From: Lewinellaceae bacterium SD302 | GTDB taxonomy: Bacteria; Bacteroidota; Bacteroidia; Chitinophagales; Saprospiraceae | Direction of reading: 5' to 3' | Length of the DNA stretch: 41,792 bases | Assembly (NCBI GenBank): GCA_002591745.1 | Contig: PDLQ01000041.1 | Span: 1-41,792 of the forward strand | Part shown: positions 7,991 to 16,935 of the stretch, in pieces | How positions within the stretch are numbered: position 1 is the stretch's first letter | How the letters are laid out: each line of letters begins with the position of its first letter | Program-made: the position numbers and the translations under genes | Notes under the pieces: generated by a model | The model's database searches: none | What the model was told of the DNA's origin: nothing | Seen by the model: the letters and a program-made list of their open reading frames with translations, nothing else

Positions 7991-8851
7991 GTGGCAACTA
8001 AAATTAAACTGGCCGTGCAAAAATCCGGCCGCCTCCTAGACGACAGCATCAAACTCCTCAAAGAGTGTGGTATTAAAATCGACAATGGCAAAGGTCAACT
8101 GAAAGCAGCGGCAGCCAATTTCCCGCTCGAAGTGCTCTACTTACGCAATGGCGATATTCCCCAGTATCTTCAGGACGGGATCGCCGACATTGCTATCCTC
8201 GGTAACAATACCATCGTGGAAAAGCAAAAACAGGTAGATGTGATCCGTCCCCTGGGTTTCTCCAAGTGTAAACTCTGTTTGGCAACTCCCAAAGATGCTC
8301 CGTATAACGGACCGGAAAGCCTGGCCGGAAAGCGCATCGCCACCTCTTACCCCAACTCCCTGCGGGCCTACCTCGACGAGAGGGGCATCGCTGCGGACAT
8401 CCACGAGATCAGTGGTAGCGTAGAGATCGCGCCCAACATCGGACTGGCCGAAGCTATCTGTGATCTGGTGTCTACCGGTAGTACGCTCTTCAAAAACGGC
8501 CTGGAGCAGCAGGAAACTATCTTAAAGAGCGAAGCCGTACTCGCGGCCAATAAAAATCTCGGAACCGAACAACGGGAAATTCTGGAGCGCCTAGTTTTCC
8601 GCATCGAGTCCGTCCTCAAGGCCCGTGGCAACCGCTATCTGTTGATGAACGCCCCAGCCGACAAGGTCGATGAGATCATCAATATTCTGCCGGGGATGAA
8701 ATCGCCGACTGTCATGCCGCTGGCCGACGAAAACTGGCGCAGTATTCACACCGTCATCGGCGATGAGCAGTTCTGGGACATCATCGACCAGCTCCGCAGC
8801 GCCGGTGCCGAAGGTATCCTCGTCGTACCCATCGAAAAAATGTTTGTCTAA
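7991..8851 (+). CDS. hisG: ATP phosphoribosyltransferase (long form)
   Basis: 286 aa with a GTG start at 7991, giving the conserved opening KIKLAVQKSGRL. It condenses ATP with PRPP to phosphoribosyl-ATP, the committed step of histidine synthesis. The PRPP-binding segment (DLVSTGSTLFKNGL, about 157-170) and a C-terminal ACT-like regulatory domain (about 210-286, SPTVMPLADENWRSIHTVI...EGILVVPIEKM) identify the long hexameric form that is feedback-inhibited by histidine. It begins 30 nt after the attenuator terminator and its stop abuts the hisD ATG, so the two are translationally coupled. Confidence 0.97.
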   Translation: MATKIKLAVQKSGRLLDDSIKLLKECGIKIDNGKGQLKAAAANFPLEVLYLRNGDIPQYLQDGIADIAILGNNTIVEKQKQVDVIRPLGFSKCKLCLATPKDAPYNGPESLAGKRIATSYPNSLRAYLDERGIAADIHEISGSVEIAPNIGLAEAICDLVSTGSTLFKNGLEQQETILKSEAVLAANKNLGTEQREILERLVFRIESVLKARGNRYLLMNAPADKVDEIINILPGMKSPTVMPLADENWRSIHTVIGDEQFWDIIDQLRSAGAEGILVVPIEKMFV

Positions 8852-10129
8852 ATGAAAATCACCAATCAACCCGACCGCAGCCAGTGGGCCACCTTGCTAC
8901 AACGCCCGGCTCAGAATTTCCGCCAACTGGAAGACGGCGTCAGCACCATCATGGAAAGTGTCCGTGACGGGGGCGACGCAACCATCCGTGAGCTGACCAA
9001 TCGTTTCGACGGGGTAGATGTTTTGGCTAGCAAAGTAGCAGTGTCTGATTTAAAACAGGAAAAAGAAACGCTTTCAGACGAACTGCTGACTGCAATAAAA
9101 GTTGCCGCCGAGAACATCGAACGTTTTCACCGCAGCCAAATTCAGGAACCGGTGAAAGTTGCCACTATGCCCGGCGTCACCTGTTGGCGAAAAAGTGTCG
9201 GCATTGAAAAAGTGGGCCTTTACGTACCCGGTGGTACCGCTCCTTTATTTAGCACTGTCCTGATGCTGGCCATTCCCGCCCGGCTGGCCGGTTGTAAGGA
9301 AATCATTCTCTGCTCTCCCCCGGGAAAAGATGGCAAAATCCATCCCGCTACTCTCGCCGCCGCAGATTTTTGCGGAGTCACCGAGGTCTTTACCGTTGGC
9401 GGAGCACAGGCCATTGCGGCCATGACCTACGGGACGGGAACAATTCCGAGAGTGGACAAGCTCTTCGGCCCCGGCAATGCTTACGTAACCGTCGCCAAAC
9501 AATTGGCGGTTGCTGAAGGATTAGCCATCGACATGCCGGCCGGCCCCAGTGAGGTACTGGTCTGCGCCGACAAAAATGCCACTCCGGCTTTTGTCGCCGC
9601 AGATTTATTGAGCCAGGCTGAGCACGGAGCGGATAGCCAGGTCGTGTTGGTCTGTTTCAGTCAACAGCAAGCCGAGGCCATCGTTGCCGAAGTAGAGACT
9701 CAGCTCACTGCCCTCCCCCGTCGTAAAATGGCTGCCCAGAGCATCGCTAATAGTCTGGCCGTAGTGATTGATAACGAAGCCACCGCAACAGACCTCATTA
9801 ACGCCTACGCTCCGGAACACCTCATCCTAAGCATGGATGATGCCCTGGAATTCAGTGAGGGCATCATTAACGCCGGTTCCGTCTTTTTGGGCCACCTCAC
9901 CGCCGAGAGTATGGGGGATTACGCCAGTGGAACCAACCATACTCTGCCTACTTACGGCTACGCCCGCCAGTACAGTGGCGTTAGCCTGGACAGCTTCGTG
10001 AAGAAAATCACCTACCAGCAAGTGACGCGGAAAGGATTGGAAAATCTGGGTCCGCACGTGATCACCATGGCCCGGGCCGAAGGGCTGGAGGCGCATGCCC
10101 TGGCGGTGGAGAAGCGGATGAGCAAATAA
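8852..10129 (+). CDS. hisD: Histidinol dehydrogenase
   Basis: 425 aa, the family's usual length. It oxidises L-histidinol to L-histidine in two NAD-dependent steps and needs zinc. Recognisable blocks: GLYVPGGTAPLFSTVLM, GGAQAIAAM, FGPGNAYVTVAK, DMPAGPSEVLV, LLSQAEHGADSQ (zinc-ligand region) and APEHLIL. The ATG directly follows the hisG stop. A copy of the dispersed 10-mer at 9031-9040 is translated as part of VLASKVAVSD in a poorly conserved N-terminal segment. Confidence 0.97.
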   Translation: MKITNQPDRSQWATLLQRPAQNFRQLEDGVSTIMESVRDGGDATIRELTNRFDGVDVLASKVAVSDLKQEKETLSDELLTAIKVAAENIERFHRSQIQEPVKVATMPGVTCWRKSVGIEKVGLYVPGGTAPLFSTVLMLAIPARLAGCKEIILCSPPGKDGKIHPATLAAADFCGVTEVFTVGGAQAIAAMTYGTGTIPRVDKLFGPGNAYVTVAKQLAVAEGLAIDMPAGPSEVLVCADKNATPAFVAADLLSQAEHGADSQVVLVCFSQQQAEAIVAEVETQLTALPRRKMAAQSIANSLAVVIDNEATATDLINAYAPEHLILSMDDALEFSEGIINAGSVFLGHLTAESMGDYASGTNHTLPTYGYARQYSGVSLDSFVKKITYQQVTRKGLENLGPHVITMARAEGLEAHALAVEKRMSK

Positions 10130-10303
10130 AAGCTCAAGTGCACTAAGAATCTTGATTAGCGGTTCTTGATTTTGCCAAAGCGGCGTGTATGCTTGTTTTG
10201 CAACAATCTAAAATCTTGGATATCCAAAGACAGTCTTCAGCCCGCCTCCTCCTAAAGTCGTCGAGCGTACTGACGACGTTCGAATACTTACATTGCTACT
10301 TTG
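9031..10303. repeat. Dispersed motif, inverted pair B
   Basis: CAAAGTAGCA at 9031-9040 inside hisD and TGCTACTTTG at 10294-10303 downstream of hisD. The extended arms GGCTAGCAAAGTAGCAGTGT (9025-9044) and ACATTGCTACTTTGCTAGCC (10290-10309) are inverted copies with one mismatch over 20 bp. Confidence 0.85.
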
Positions 10304-10493
10304 CTAGCCAAAATCCCTCCCTTTGCGAACCACGATCTTCACTCAGGCATTCTTCACCTTAGCATTGCTAAGCGCCCAGAATGACCGTTGGGTAAGCAAA
10401 GAACGTTGAAATCACACTCGAAGGGAAATAAACGATCCGAGTTAATCAGTGAACCCTCAGTCAGTGGGTTCATACCGTTAATACCATCATCAC
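10130..10493. other. Intergenic region, 364 bp, inside the his cluster
   Basis: No gene is visible; a small open frame at 10388 has no family resemblance. It contains one copy of the dispersed motif (10294-10303) and small inverted repeats. No intrinsic terminator with a T tract was seen, so transcription may continue from hisD. Confidence 0.5.
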
Positions 10494-10889
10494 ATGTTCG
10501 ACCGCACCGGTATCATCCTCTACACCCTCGACTACCCCGCCTGCGCCAAATTCTACGCCGAAGTTGTCGGGCTAAAGATTCTTTTTACCACTGATATGCT
10601 CACCTGCTTCGAGTTTGGGCAGGCCTATCTGATGGTAGAGCAAGAAGATCGTGAGGATCAGATAAACACAGTAAATGGTCGTATGAAGCAATGCCTGCGC
10701 ATGAACGTAGCCAATGTGAAAGCGATGGCCGCTAAAATCCGATCCCTCGGTGTTGAAGTCGACTACCAGGAACATTCCTGGGGAACGGTCGCTAAATTCT
10801 TCGATCCGGACGGCAATTTATGTGCATTCAAAGATTCCGGGACTTTTGAGCGGCAAATCGCCGCTGGAAAACCTTCAGCACCCAAGTAG
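10494..10889 (+). CDS. VOC-superfamily (glyoxalase/bleomycin-resistance-like) protein
   Basis: 131 aa. The N-terminal pattern (GIILYTLDYPACAKFYAEVVGLKILF) and the C-terminal FFDPDGNLCAFKD are typical of the vicinal-oxygen-chelate fold: a paired beta-alpha-beta-beta-beta module with the last metal ligand usually in the DPDGN...F segment. The substrate cannot be told. It sits between hisD and hisC on the same strand, but nothing known links this fold to histidine synthesis here. It is probably a passenger gene. Confidence 0.82.
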   Translation: MFDRTGIILYTLDYPACAKFYAEVVGLKILFTTDMLTCFEFGQAYLMVEQEDREDQINTVNGRMKQCLRMNVANVKAMAAKIRSLGVEVDYQEHSWGTVAKFFDPDGNLCAFKDSGTFERQIAAGKPSAPK

Positions 10890-10916
10890 CCTTAACTGAT
10901 TAACGAACGAACAACT

Positions 10917-10924
10917 TACCTTCG
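10917..10924 (+). promoter_or_regulatory. Candidate -7 box ahead of hisC
   Basis: TACCTTCG differs from TAnnTTTG at one position and lies 39 bp upstream of the hisC ATG. No clear -33 box. It suggests that hisC and later genes could be transcribed independently of the attenuator. Confidence 0.3.
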
Positions 10925-10962
10925 CAGCCTCCACCACATTTTCTTTAAATAAATCTCCCAGC

Positions 10963-12015
10963 ATGCCCCTCACCGCCACCGATGTACGATCGCTCGTTCG
11001 CGAAAACATCCTGAAACTGACCCCTTATTCCAGCGCACGCAGTGAATTCAAGGGAAAAGCCGAAGTGCTGATGGACGCCAACGAAAGCCCTTTTGACACC
11101 GGTATCAATCGTTATCCACACCCAAAGTCGCCGGACGTACGGGCCAGGTTGGCCGAACTCAAGGGCGTTAACCTGGACCAACTTATGCTGGGTAACGGCT
11201 CAGACGATTTAGTGGATTTTGTGACCCGCATTTTCTGCCGCCCGGGCATTGACAACGTGATCGCACTGCCGCCCACCTTCGGCATGTACAAAGTATCTGC
11301 AGCCATCAACGACGTAGAGTTCCGGGCTGTTCCGCTGACCCCGGACTTTGATATCCCGATGGATAAACTGATGGCCCAATTCGACGAAAACTCCAAAGTC
11401 CTCTGGTTGTGCAGCCCCAACAACCCCAGTGGCAACCTGATGCAGACCGAGAAGATTGAGTACCTGCTAGAAAAATTCCCCGGTGTTGTCGTGCTGGACG
11501 AGGCTTACATCGAGTACATTCCCGAACGATCTTTCCTGCCCCGCTTGAACGAGTTTCCCAACCTGATCATCACCCAAACGCTTTCCAAGGCCTGGGGCGT
11601 GGCGGGCATCCGGCTGGGCGCTGCTTACGCTTCTCCGTTTATCATCAAAATGATGAACGGGATCAAGGCACCGTATAACATTAATGTACTCACCCAGCAA
11701 CGCGCCTTGGAAATTCTGGCCGATGAGCAAGGGATGCGTGAACGGATCACCTTTTTGATGCAGGCGCGGGAGGAACTGGCCGCCGCTCTCCAAGAATTCG
11801 AGGTCGTGGACCACGTCTTTCCTTCGGTGACCAATTTTATCCTGGTTCGCTTTCAGAATTCCGACCGGGTTTACCAACACCTTCTGGAACACGGGATTGT
11901 GGTGCGTAACCAGAGCAAACAACCTAATTGTGCTAACTGCCTGCGGATCACCGTGGGCACAGCGGAGGAAAATGCCAGATTCCTGGAAGTCTTGAGCGCA
12001 TTAAATCAGTTATGA
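10963..12015 (+). CDS. hisC: Histidinol-phosphate aminotransferase
   Basis: 350 aa, PLP-dependent class I/II aminotransferase converting imidazole-acetol phosphate plus glutamate to histidinol phosphate. Seen: DANESPFD near residue 38, RYPHP, LGNGSDDLVDF, WLCSPNNPSGN, VVLDEAYIEY and the PLP-lysine segment QTLSKAWGVAGIRLG with K209. The C-terminal LRITVGTAEEN is the usual substrate-binding end. Its stop overlaps the ATG of the next gene (ATGA at 12012-12015). Confidence 0.96.
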   Translation: MPLTATDVRSLVRENILKLTPYSSARSEFKGKAEVLMDANESPFDTGINRYPHPKSPDVRARLAELKGVNLDQLMLGNGSDDLVDFVTRIFCRPGIDNVIALPPTFGMYKVSAAINDVEFRAVPLTPDFDIPMDKLMAQFDENSKVLWLCSPNNPSGNLMQTEKIEYLLEKFPGVVVLDEAYIEYIPERSFLPRLNEFPNLIITQTLSKAWGVAGIRLGAAYASPFIIKMMNGIKAPYNINVLTQQRALEILADEQGMRERITFLMQAREELAAALQEFEVVDHVFPSVTNFILVRFQNSDRVYQHLLEHGIVVRNQSKQPNCANCLRITVGTAEENARFLEVLSALNQL

Positions 12016-12440
12016 TGCAACTAACCCAGGATGCCCGCGTGGCCGAGAAGTTTGACAACTATCCTCCACAGGTCCGCCCGAAGATCGAAAATCTGCGGCG
12101 TCTGGTACTGGCCGTAGCGGCGGATATTCCCGATCTCGGCACCCTGGAAGAAACCCTAAAATGGGGAGAACCTAGCTATCTGGCCAAAAAGGGAAGTACC
12201 ATTCGTATTGACTGGAAGGCAAAGACCCCCGACCAGTACGCCATGTACTTTAAGTGCACGAGTAAGCTGGTAGCCACTTTCAGGGAAGTATTCGGAGATC
12301 TCTTCAATTATGAAAATAACCGGGCCATCGTTTTTGAGCTGAACGAAGAAGTGCCCGAGCGGGAGTTAATGGACTGTATTCGCTGCGCCCTCACTTACCA
12401 CCGCATCAAAAACATTCCGGCCTTGGGCCTGGTTTTCTAA
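12012..12440 (+). CDS. DUF1801 (YdhG/YjbR-type) domain protein
   Basis: 142 aa. The order is a helical N-terminus (YPPQVRPKIENLRRLVLAV), the conserved LEETLKWGEPSYL, then beta strands (TIRIDWKAK, YAMYFKC), characteristic of the DUF1801 / YdhG fold. Function unknown for the family. It starts by a 4-bp overlap with hisC, so it is translated with it. A second in-frame ATG follows directly (12015). Confidence 0.8.
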   Translation: MMQLTQDARVAEKFDNYPPQVRPKIENLRRLVLAVAADIPDLGTLEETLKWGEPSYLAKKGSTIRIDWKAKTPDQYAMYFKCTSKLVATFREVFGDLFNYENNRAIVFELNEEVPERELMDCIRCALTYHRIKNIPALGLVF

Positions 12441-12513
12441 TCCCCTTTTGAATCCGCTTAAAATCTCTTCGGCGATTGTCGCTGATCTACGAAAGTTCGC
12501 TCACTATCAATCC

Positions 12514-13073
12514 TGCTACTTTGAAGTCAAAAAATACGTCAACTGATTCCGGCAGCTCCTCGGAGTTGAAACCAAAAATATTATTCCTGGATCGCGACGG
12601 CGTGCTGGTCAAAGAACCTCACGATTACCAACTCGACGATCCGAATAAACTCGTTTTCTACCCCGGGGTATTCCGCTGGCTGGGCCGGATTGCCAGGGAA
12701 TTAAATTACGAACTGGTACTGGTAACCAACCAGGACGGATTAGGAACGGACAGTTTCCCCGAAGATACTTTCTGGCCCTGCCACAACCTGCTCATCCGGG
12801 CTCTGGAGGGAGAAGGCATCCGTTTCCGGGAACAGCTAATCGATCGAACCTTCGCCGCCGATAATCAACCCACCCGAAAACCCGGGACGGCTCTACTGAC
12901 CCACTATCTCGCGGGCGATTTTGATCTGGCGAACAGTTACGTAGTCGGTGACCGGCTTACGGATATGCAATTAGCCAAAAACCTGGGCGCTCAGGGTATC
13001 TGGATGGCTAATGATCCTGAATTAGGAGCCAAAGAATTGGACCAGAAGCAATTATCCGGACTTCAAAGTAGCA
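12514..13073. repeat. Dispersed motif, inverted pair C
   Basis: TGCTACTTTGAAGTC (12514-12528) and GACTTCAAAGTAGCA (13059-13073) are an exact 15-bp inverted repeat. The first lies just upstream of or in the N-terminal extension of hisB; the second is in the hisB linker between its two catalytic domains. Confidence 0.85.
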
Positions 13074-13705
13074 TTGTTTTACGAACGATCAACTGGGCGG
13101 ATATTTACCGCTACCTGCGTCTGGAAAACCGCACCGCCAAAGTGACCCGCACCACCAAGGAAACCGATATCCGCATCGAATTAGATCTGGACGGCACTGG
13201 AAAAACCGACATCGATACCGGTTTGAAATTCTTCGATCATATGCTGGACCAACTCGGCCGCCACTCCGGTTGCGACCTGACCATTAAAGTGAAAGGCGAC
13301 CTGGAGATTGACGAACACCACACCATCGAAGATACGGCCCTGGCGCTGGGAACTGCTTTTAAACAAGCCCTGGGCGGCAAGCTGGGCATCGAGCGTTACG
13401 GCTTTTACTTGCCCATGGACGATGCGCTGGTGCAGGTGGGAATTGATTTTGGTGGTCGCCCCTGGCTAGTCTGGGAAGGTGAATTTAAACGGGAAAAAGT
13501 CGGTGATATGCCGACGGAGATGTTTTATCATTTCTTCAAATCCTTCACCGACGAAGCGCGTTGTAACCTTAACATCAAAATCGAAGGCGACAACGAACAC
13601 CACAAGATCGAAGCCACCTTCAAAGCCCTGGCCAAAGCCATTAAAATGGCGAAGCGGCGAGACGTGGATAATATGCGTTTACCATCTACAAAGGGACTTC
13701 TCTAA
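12566..13705 (+). CDS. hisB: Bifunctional histidinol-phosphatase / imidazoleglycerol-phosphate dehydratase
   Basis: 379 aa from the TTG at 12566, chosen because it places [13 protein letters not shown] at the N-terminus as in other HisB proteins; the frame is open to a TTG at 12476 (409 aa), but that extension has no conservation I recognise. The HAD phosphatase domain (about 1-170) has [22 protein letters not shown] and [15 protein letters not shown]. The dehydratase domain (about 190-379) has the metal motifs [29 protein letters not shown] and [14 protein letters not shown]. The Cys/His zinc loop of the E. coli phosphatase domain is absent, replaced by [14 protein letters not shown], as I recall for Bacteroidota HisB. 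It supplies two steps of the pathway. Confidence 0.95.
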   Translation: MKPKILFLDRDGVLVKEPHDYQLDDPNKLVFYPGVFRWLGRIARELNYELVLVTNQDGLGTDSFPEDTFWPCHNLLIRALEGEGIRFREQLIDRTFAADNQPTRKPGTALLTHYLAGDFDLANSYVVGDRLTDMQLAKNLGAQGIWMANDPELGAKELDQKQLSGLQSSIVLRTINWADIYRYLRLENRTAKVTRTTKETDIRIELDLDGTGKTDIDTGLKFFDHMLDQLGRHSGCDLTIKVKGDLEIDEHHTIEDTALALGTAFKQALGGKLGIERYGFYLPMDDALVQVGIDFGGRPWLVWEGEFKREKVGDMPTEMFYHFFKSFTDEARCNLNIKIEGDNEHHKIEATFKALAKAIKMAKRRDVDNMRLPSTKGLL

Positions 13706-13708
13706 TGA

Positions 13709-13737
13709 TTCAATGATCTAATGATTAGATCATTGAA
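13709..13737. repeat. Perfect 13-bp palindrome between hisB and hisH
   Basis: TTCAATGATCTAA (13709-13721), loop TGA, and its exact complement 13725-13737. It starts 3 bp after the hisB stop and ends 24 bp before the hisH start. It could be an intercistronic mRNA hairpin; there is no T tract. Confidence 0.7.
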
Positions 13738-13761
13738 CTATCGAATCCAAAAACCATTCCA

Positions 13762-14346
13762 GTGATCTCCATCATCAACTACAATGCCGGCAATATTCGC
13801 TCGGTCCTCTTCGCGCTGGACCGCCTGGGTGTGGACTACCAACTCACCGCTGACCCGAAAGTGATCCGGGGAGCGGACAAAGTGATCTTTCCCGGGGTCG
13901 GGGCCGCCGGTTCCACCATGGCGCACCTGCGTGCTACGGGTCTGGACGAGGTAATCAGGGGGCTGACCCAGCCGGTTTTCGGTATCTGCGTAGGTATGCA
14001 ATTGTTGTGCAGTCATAGCGAAGAAAATGACGTGGATTGCCTGGGTATTTTTCCGGATAAGGTGAAAAAATTTCGCCCGGTCAACGGTGAAAAAGTACCG
14101 CATATGGGTTGGAATACCATTCATCACAACGGCGATTCCTGGCTCAGCGAGGCGACTGACGGAGAGCACTGCTATTACGTACACAGCTACTACGTAGAAA
14201 CTGGTGCGCATACGGTGGCAACGACGGATTACGGAATTACCTTCAGCGCCTGTTTACGCAAGGATAATTTTTATGCGGCCCAGTTTCATCCAGAGAAATC
14301 GGCGAAAGCGGGTGAACAGATTTTGTCTGATTTTCTAACGCTCTAA
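13762..14346 (+). CDS. hisH: Imidazole glycerol phosphate synthase, glutaminase subunit
   Basis: 194 aa with a GTG start at 13762 (ISIINYNAGNIRSV is the standard opening). A class I glutamine amidotransferase that releases ammonia for HisF. The catalytic triad is C76 (FGICVGMQLL), H176 and E178 (QFHPEKS). The oxyanion region FPGVGAAG is present. It forms the heterodimer with HisF, whose gene lies two genes downstream. Confidence 0.96.
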   Translation: MISIINYNAGNIRSVLFALDRLGVDYQLTADPKVIRGADKVIFPGVGAAGSTMAHLRATGLDEVIRGLTQPVFGICVGMQLLCSHSEENDVDCLGIFPDKVKKFRPVNGEKVPHMGWNTIHHNGDSWLSEATDGEHCYYVHSYYVETGAHTVATTDYGITFSACLRKDNFYAAQFHPEKSAKAGEQILSDFLTL

Positions 14347-14398
14347 TTCGTTTTGGAACTAGGAGATAGGACAGCGGGCTGCGCACCGCGTGGAGAGG

Positions 14399-14512
14399 GC
14401 ACGACTACTCAGTTTTCCGCTGTGCGGCCAACCTTGTTTCGAACAATATCAAACACCCTGAAATTTTGCTATTCCAAGACTGATCGCGTAGCGAGTAACT
14501 GAGTAGTCGTGC
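14399..14512. repeat. Inverted repeat element between hisH and hisA
   Basis: GCACGACTACTCAGTT (14399-14414) and its exact complement (14497-14512) are separated by 82 bp. Two mini-hairpins with GTA loops flank or overlap the right arm (TCGC-GTA-GCGA at 14484-14494 and GTTCGC-GTA-GCGAAC at 14523-14537). The whole 244-bp gap has no coding potential and looks like a palindromic repeat element. Confidence 0.65.
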
Positions 14513-14590
14513 ATTCCCAAGGGTTCGCGTAGCGAACGCGATCTTAGCTCCTATTTCCATCTTTACATCCCTCAATCCAATCATCAATAA

Positions 14591-15310
14591 ATGTACATCA
14601 TCCCCGCCATAGACCTTATCGAAGGAAAAGCCGTTCGCCTGACTCAGGGTGACTACAGCCGTAAGAAAGTCTATAACGAAAATCCGCTGGAGGTAGCCAA
14701 GCAGTTTGCTGATGCCGGCATCCGGAAGCTGCACGTCGTGGACCTGGACGGAGCGCGGGGTGGTGGCATTGTGAATCACAAAGTCCTGGAAAGTATAGCC
14801 GGTGGTACCGACCTGGAAATCGACTGGGGAGGTGGTATGAAGTCAGACAACGACCTGAGAATTGCCTTTGAAAGTGGTGCTCATCAGGTAACCGGTGGGA
14901 CGATCGCCGTGAAGCAGCCGGAAATATTCCTGGGCTGGCTGGAGCGTTTCGGAGCAGAAAAGATCATCCTGGGTACCGACGTAAAGGGGGATAAGATTGC
15001 CGTCAGCGGCTGGGAAGAAGCCAGCGACCGGGAATTGTTCGAGTTTCTGGCCGATTACGTAGCGAAAGGCGTTCGTTACACCATTTGTACGGACGTGAGC
15101 AAGGACGGCCTGCTGCAAGGTACCGCCCGGGAGTTATACGGTCGTATTCGTCAGGAGCAGCCGGAGGTAAAACTGATTGCCAGCGGTGGGGTAACGGATA
15201 TGAATGACGTGAAGGCCCTGGCGGCGCTGGATTGCTACGGTGTGATTATTGGCAAAGCGATCTACGAAGGGCGGATCAGTCTAAAAGAACTGGTAGACTT
15301 CAGCAAGTGA
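14591..15310 (+). CDS. hisA: ProFAR isomerase (1-(5-phosphoribosyl)-5-[(5-phosphoribosylamino)methylideneamino]imidazole-4-carboxamide isomerase)
   Basis: 239 aa (beta/alpha)8 barrel catalysing the Amadori rearrangement of ProFAR to PRFAR. Catalytic Asp residues fit D8 (IIPAIDLIEG) and D130 (LGTDVKGD). The two half-barrel phosphate sites are visible as WGGGMKS and ASGGV. ATG start; 244 bp of repeat-rich spacer separates it from hisH, and 271 bp of non-coding DNA from hisF. Confidence 0.96.
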   Translation: MYIIPAIDLIEGKAVRLTQGDYSRKKVYNENPLEVAKQFADAGIRKLHVVDLDGARGGGIVNHKVLESIAGGTDLEIDWGGGMKSDNDLRIAFESGAHQVTGGTIAVKQPEIFLGWLERFGAEKIILGTDVKGDKIAVSGWEEASDRELFEFLADYVAKGVRYTICTDVSKDGLLQGTARELYGRIRQEQPEVKLIASGGVTDMNDVKALAALDCYGVIIGKAIYEGRISLKELVDFSK

Positions 15311-15581
15311 AAATGAAAAGAATCCCACCCCGGCCATTGACTTGCACGTGAGTCGACCGGAGCAGGATTACAGACATTATTATGATTTGGCTCCGAAATT
15401 TGCTGCGTTTATATATCACATTGCCCCCCTTTCCCTGATCGAGTCCGATTAAAAGGATACGGCAGAACAACAACCCGGAGCGGAAGTGTAATTCAAGTAA
15501 GACATTCCAATTATAATCTAAAACCTTACTCTTCTCACCGTCGTTATGGCTATTTGTCACTCAACGGACCAACATTCCAAC

Positions 15582-16352
15582 ATGCTCGCCAAAAGAATCA
15601 TTCCCTGCCTCGATATCAAAGACGGGCGCACCGTAAAGGGTGTTAATTTCGTAGCCCTGCGCGACGCCGGCGACCCCGTAGAACTAGGCGCCAAGTATAG
15701 TGAAGCCGGAGCCGACGAGCTCGTTTTCCTGGACATTACCGCCACCCACGAAAAAAGAAAGACCCTGGCCAAGCTGGCCCGCCAGATTGCCGGGCACCTC
15801 AATATTCCTTTCACCATCGGAGGGGGGATCAAAGCACTGGAAGACGTTGACGTTCTACTGGATTCCGGAGCGGATAAAGTGAGTATCAATTCCGCCGCCG
15901 TCCGCCGTCCGGAACTGATTGATGAATTAGCGAACGGCTTCGGTAGTCAGTTCGTAGTAGTAGCCGTTGACGCCCGCATTGTTAGCGGTGGGCAAGCGCC
16001 CGACGATTGGTTCATCCACCTCAACGGTGGCCGCCTGAAAACGGAGATTAAATTATTCGACTGGGTGAAAGAAGCCCAGGAGCGCGGGGCCGGCGAAATC
16101 CTCTTCACCAGTATGGATCACGACGGTACCAAGGCTGGTTTCGCCCTGGATGCCCTGGCTAAAATGAGTGATCTACTGGACATTCCAATCATCGCCAGTG
16201 GTGGAGCGGGCAAAAAGGATCACTTCGTGGATGTATTCACCCACGGAAAAGCCGATGCCGGCCTCGCCGCCAGTATTTTTCACTTTGGCGAGATCGGCAT
16301 CGGGGAGCTTAAGCAGCACTTAGATGCAGCAAATGTGCCCGTAAGACTTTAA
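15582..16352 (+). CDS. hisF: Imidazole glycerol phosphate synthase, cyclase subunit
   Basis: 256 aa from ATG 15582, which gives the canonical opening [20 protein letters not shown]; an ATG 36 nt earlier adds 12 non-conserved residues and was not used. The (beta/alpha)8 barrel cyclises PRFAR with HisH-derived ammonia to IGP and AICAR. Catalytic Asp are in PCLDIKDG (D11 in usual numbering) and [10 protein letters not shown]. Phosphate loops TIGGGI and ASGGAG are present. Confidence 0.96.
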   Translation: MLAKRIIPCLDIKDGRTVKGVNFVALRDAGDPVELGAKYSEAGADELVFLDITATHEKRKTLAKLARQIAGHLNIPFTIGGGIKALEDVDVLLDSGADKVSINSAAVRRPELIDELANGFGSQFVVVAVDARIVSGGQAPDDWFIHLNGGRLKTEIKLFDWVKEAQERGAGEILFTSMDHDGTKAGFALDALAKMSDLLDIPIIASGGAGKKDHFVDVFTHGKADAGLAASIFHFGEIGIGELKQHLDAANVPVRL

Positions 16353-16360
16353 AGCTGTTT

Positions 16361-16843
16361 TTACAGAGCAGCGGCGGCTCCAAAGAAGAGCATTCCTAGT
16401 AAGACAATGGCCGTTAGTACCAAGTAAATCGCCATAAGGACACCCACGATTTTAAACATGCTTGCCAGGGACTTAAATGCAGGTCTTACAGCTGCGGTGT
16501 TATCATTGTCCGCTACTTTGATCGCGTTGATGGAGAAGTTATAGAGCAGGTAGTAAATGTAAAAACACAGGGCAATAATACCTCCGTAGAGTATCATGAT
16601 GAAGGTCATACCAATTCCGGCTCCCAGGCCGGATCCGGAATCACCGAGCAACATCCCTAGCATCCCGGCACCACCGCCTAGTACGAGCATGATGAGAAAA
16701 ATCCCCAGAAATGCCATACCGGTAATGGAAATGAACCTCCCCCATTTACCGGCCGTGCGGAGGTGTCCGATGGTTTCACTATCAAAAGCACCACCTCCGG
16801 TGGCCATTCCGCTGTCAATCGGGTTGTTGTAATCAGAAAGCAT
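16361..16843 (-). CDS. DUF5362-type small integral membrane protein
   Basis: 160 aa, antisense to the his genes and squeezed between hisF (ends 16352) and hisIE (starts 16936). An N-terminal polar segment (FDSETIGHLRTAGKWGRF) is followed by a long hydrophobic Gly-rich segment, a second (FIMILYGGIIALCFYIYYLLY), then ...NFSINAIKVADND and a last pair of membrane segments (IVGVLMAIYLVLTAIVLLGMLFF). This order matches the DUF5362 family as I know it. Function unknown. Its presence means hisIE needs its own promoter or read-through across an opposed gene. Confidence 0.75.
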   Translation of the reverse strand: MLSDYNNPIDSGMATGGGAFDSETIGHLRTAGKWGRFISITGMAFLGIFLIMLVLGGGAGMLGMLLGDSGSGLGAGIGMTFIMILYGGIIALCFYIYYLLYNFSINAIKVADNDNTAAVRPAFKSLASMFKIVGVLMAIYLVLTAIVLLGMLFFGAAAAL

Positions 16844-16906
16844 AGATAAGGTGTTTTAGGAGCCAAAGAAAGACGATTCAATCATTCATCCTTCCTGAAT
16901 TAGCTC

Positions 16907-16914
16907 TAGTTTTG
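16907..16914 (+). promoter_or_regulatory. -7 box ahead of hisIE
   Basis: TAGTTTTG matches TAnnTTTG exactly, 21 bp before the hisIE ATG. The -33 region is poor. Because the preceding gene is antisense, a separate promoter here is expected; hisIE would then escape the attenuator. Confidence 0.45.
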
Positions 16915-16935
16915 TTCCCTTAAATAACGAAGAAT

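Noticed and set aside
10388..10594. Plus-strand frame overlapping the VOC gene start
   Set aside because: Shadow frame without family resemblance.
12476..12565. 30-codon N-terminal extension of hisB
   Set aside because: Not conserved in HisB as I know it, Ser/Thr-rich, contains a dispersed-motif copy; both possible starts are TTG, so it is not excluded.
15300..15560. Minus-strand 86-codon frame between hisA and hisF
   Set aside because: No domain and poor composition; the gap is treated as non-coding.
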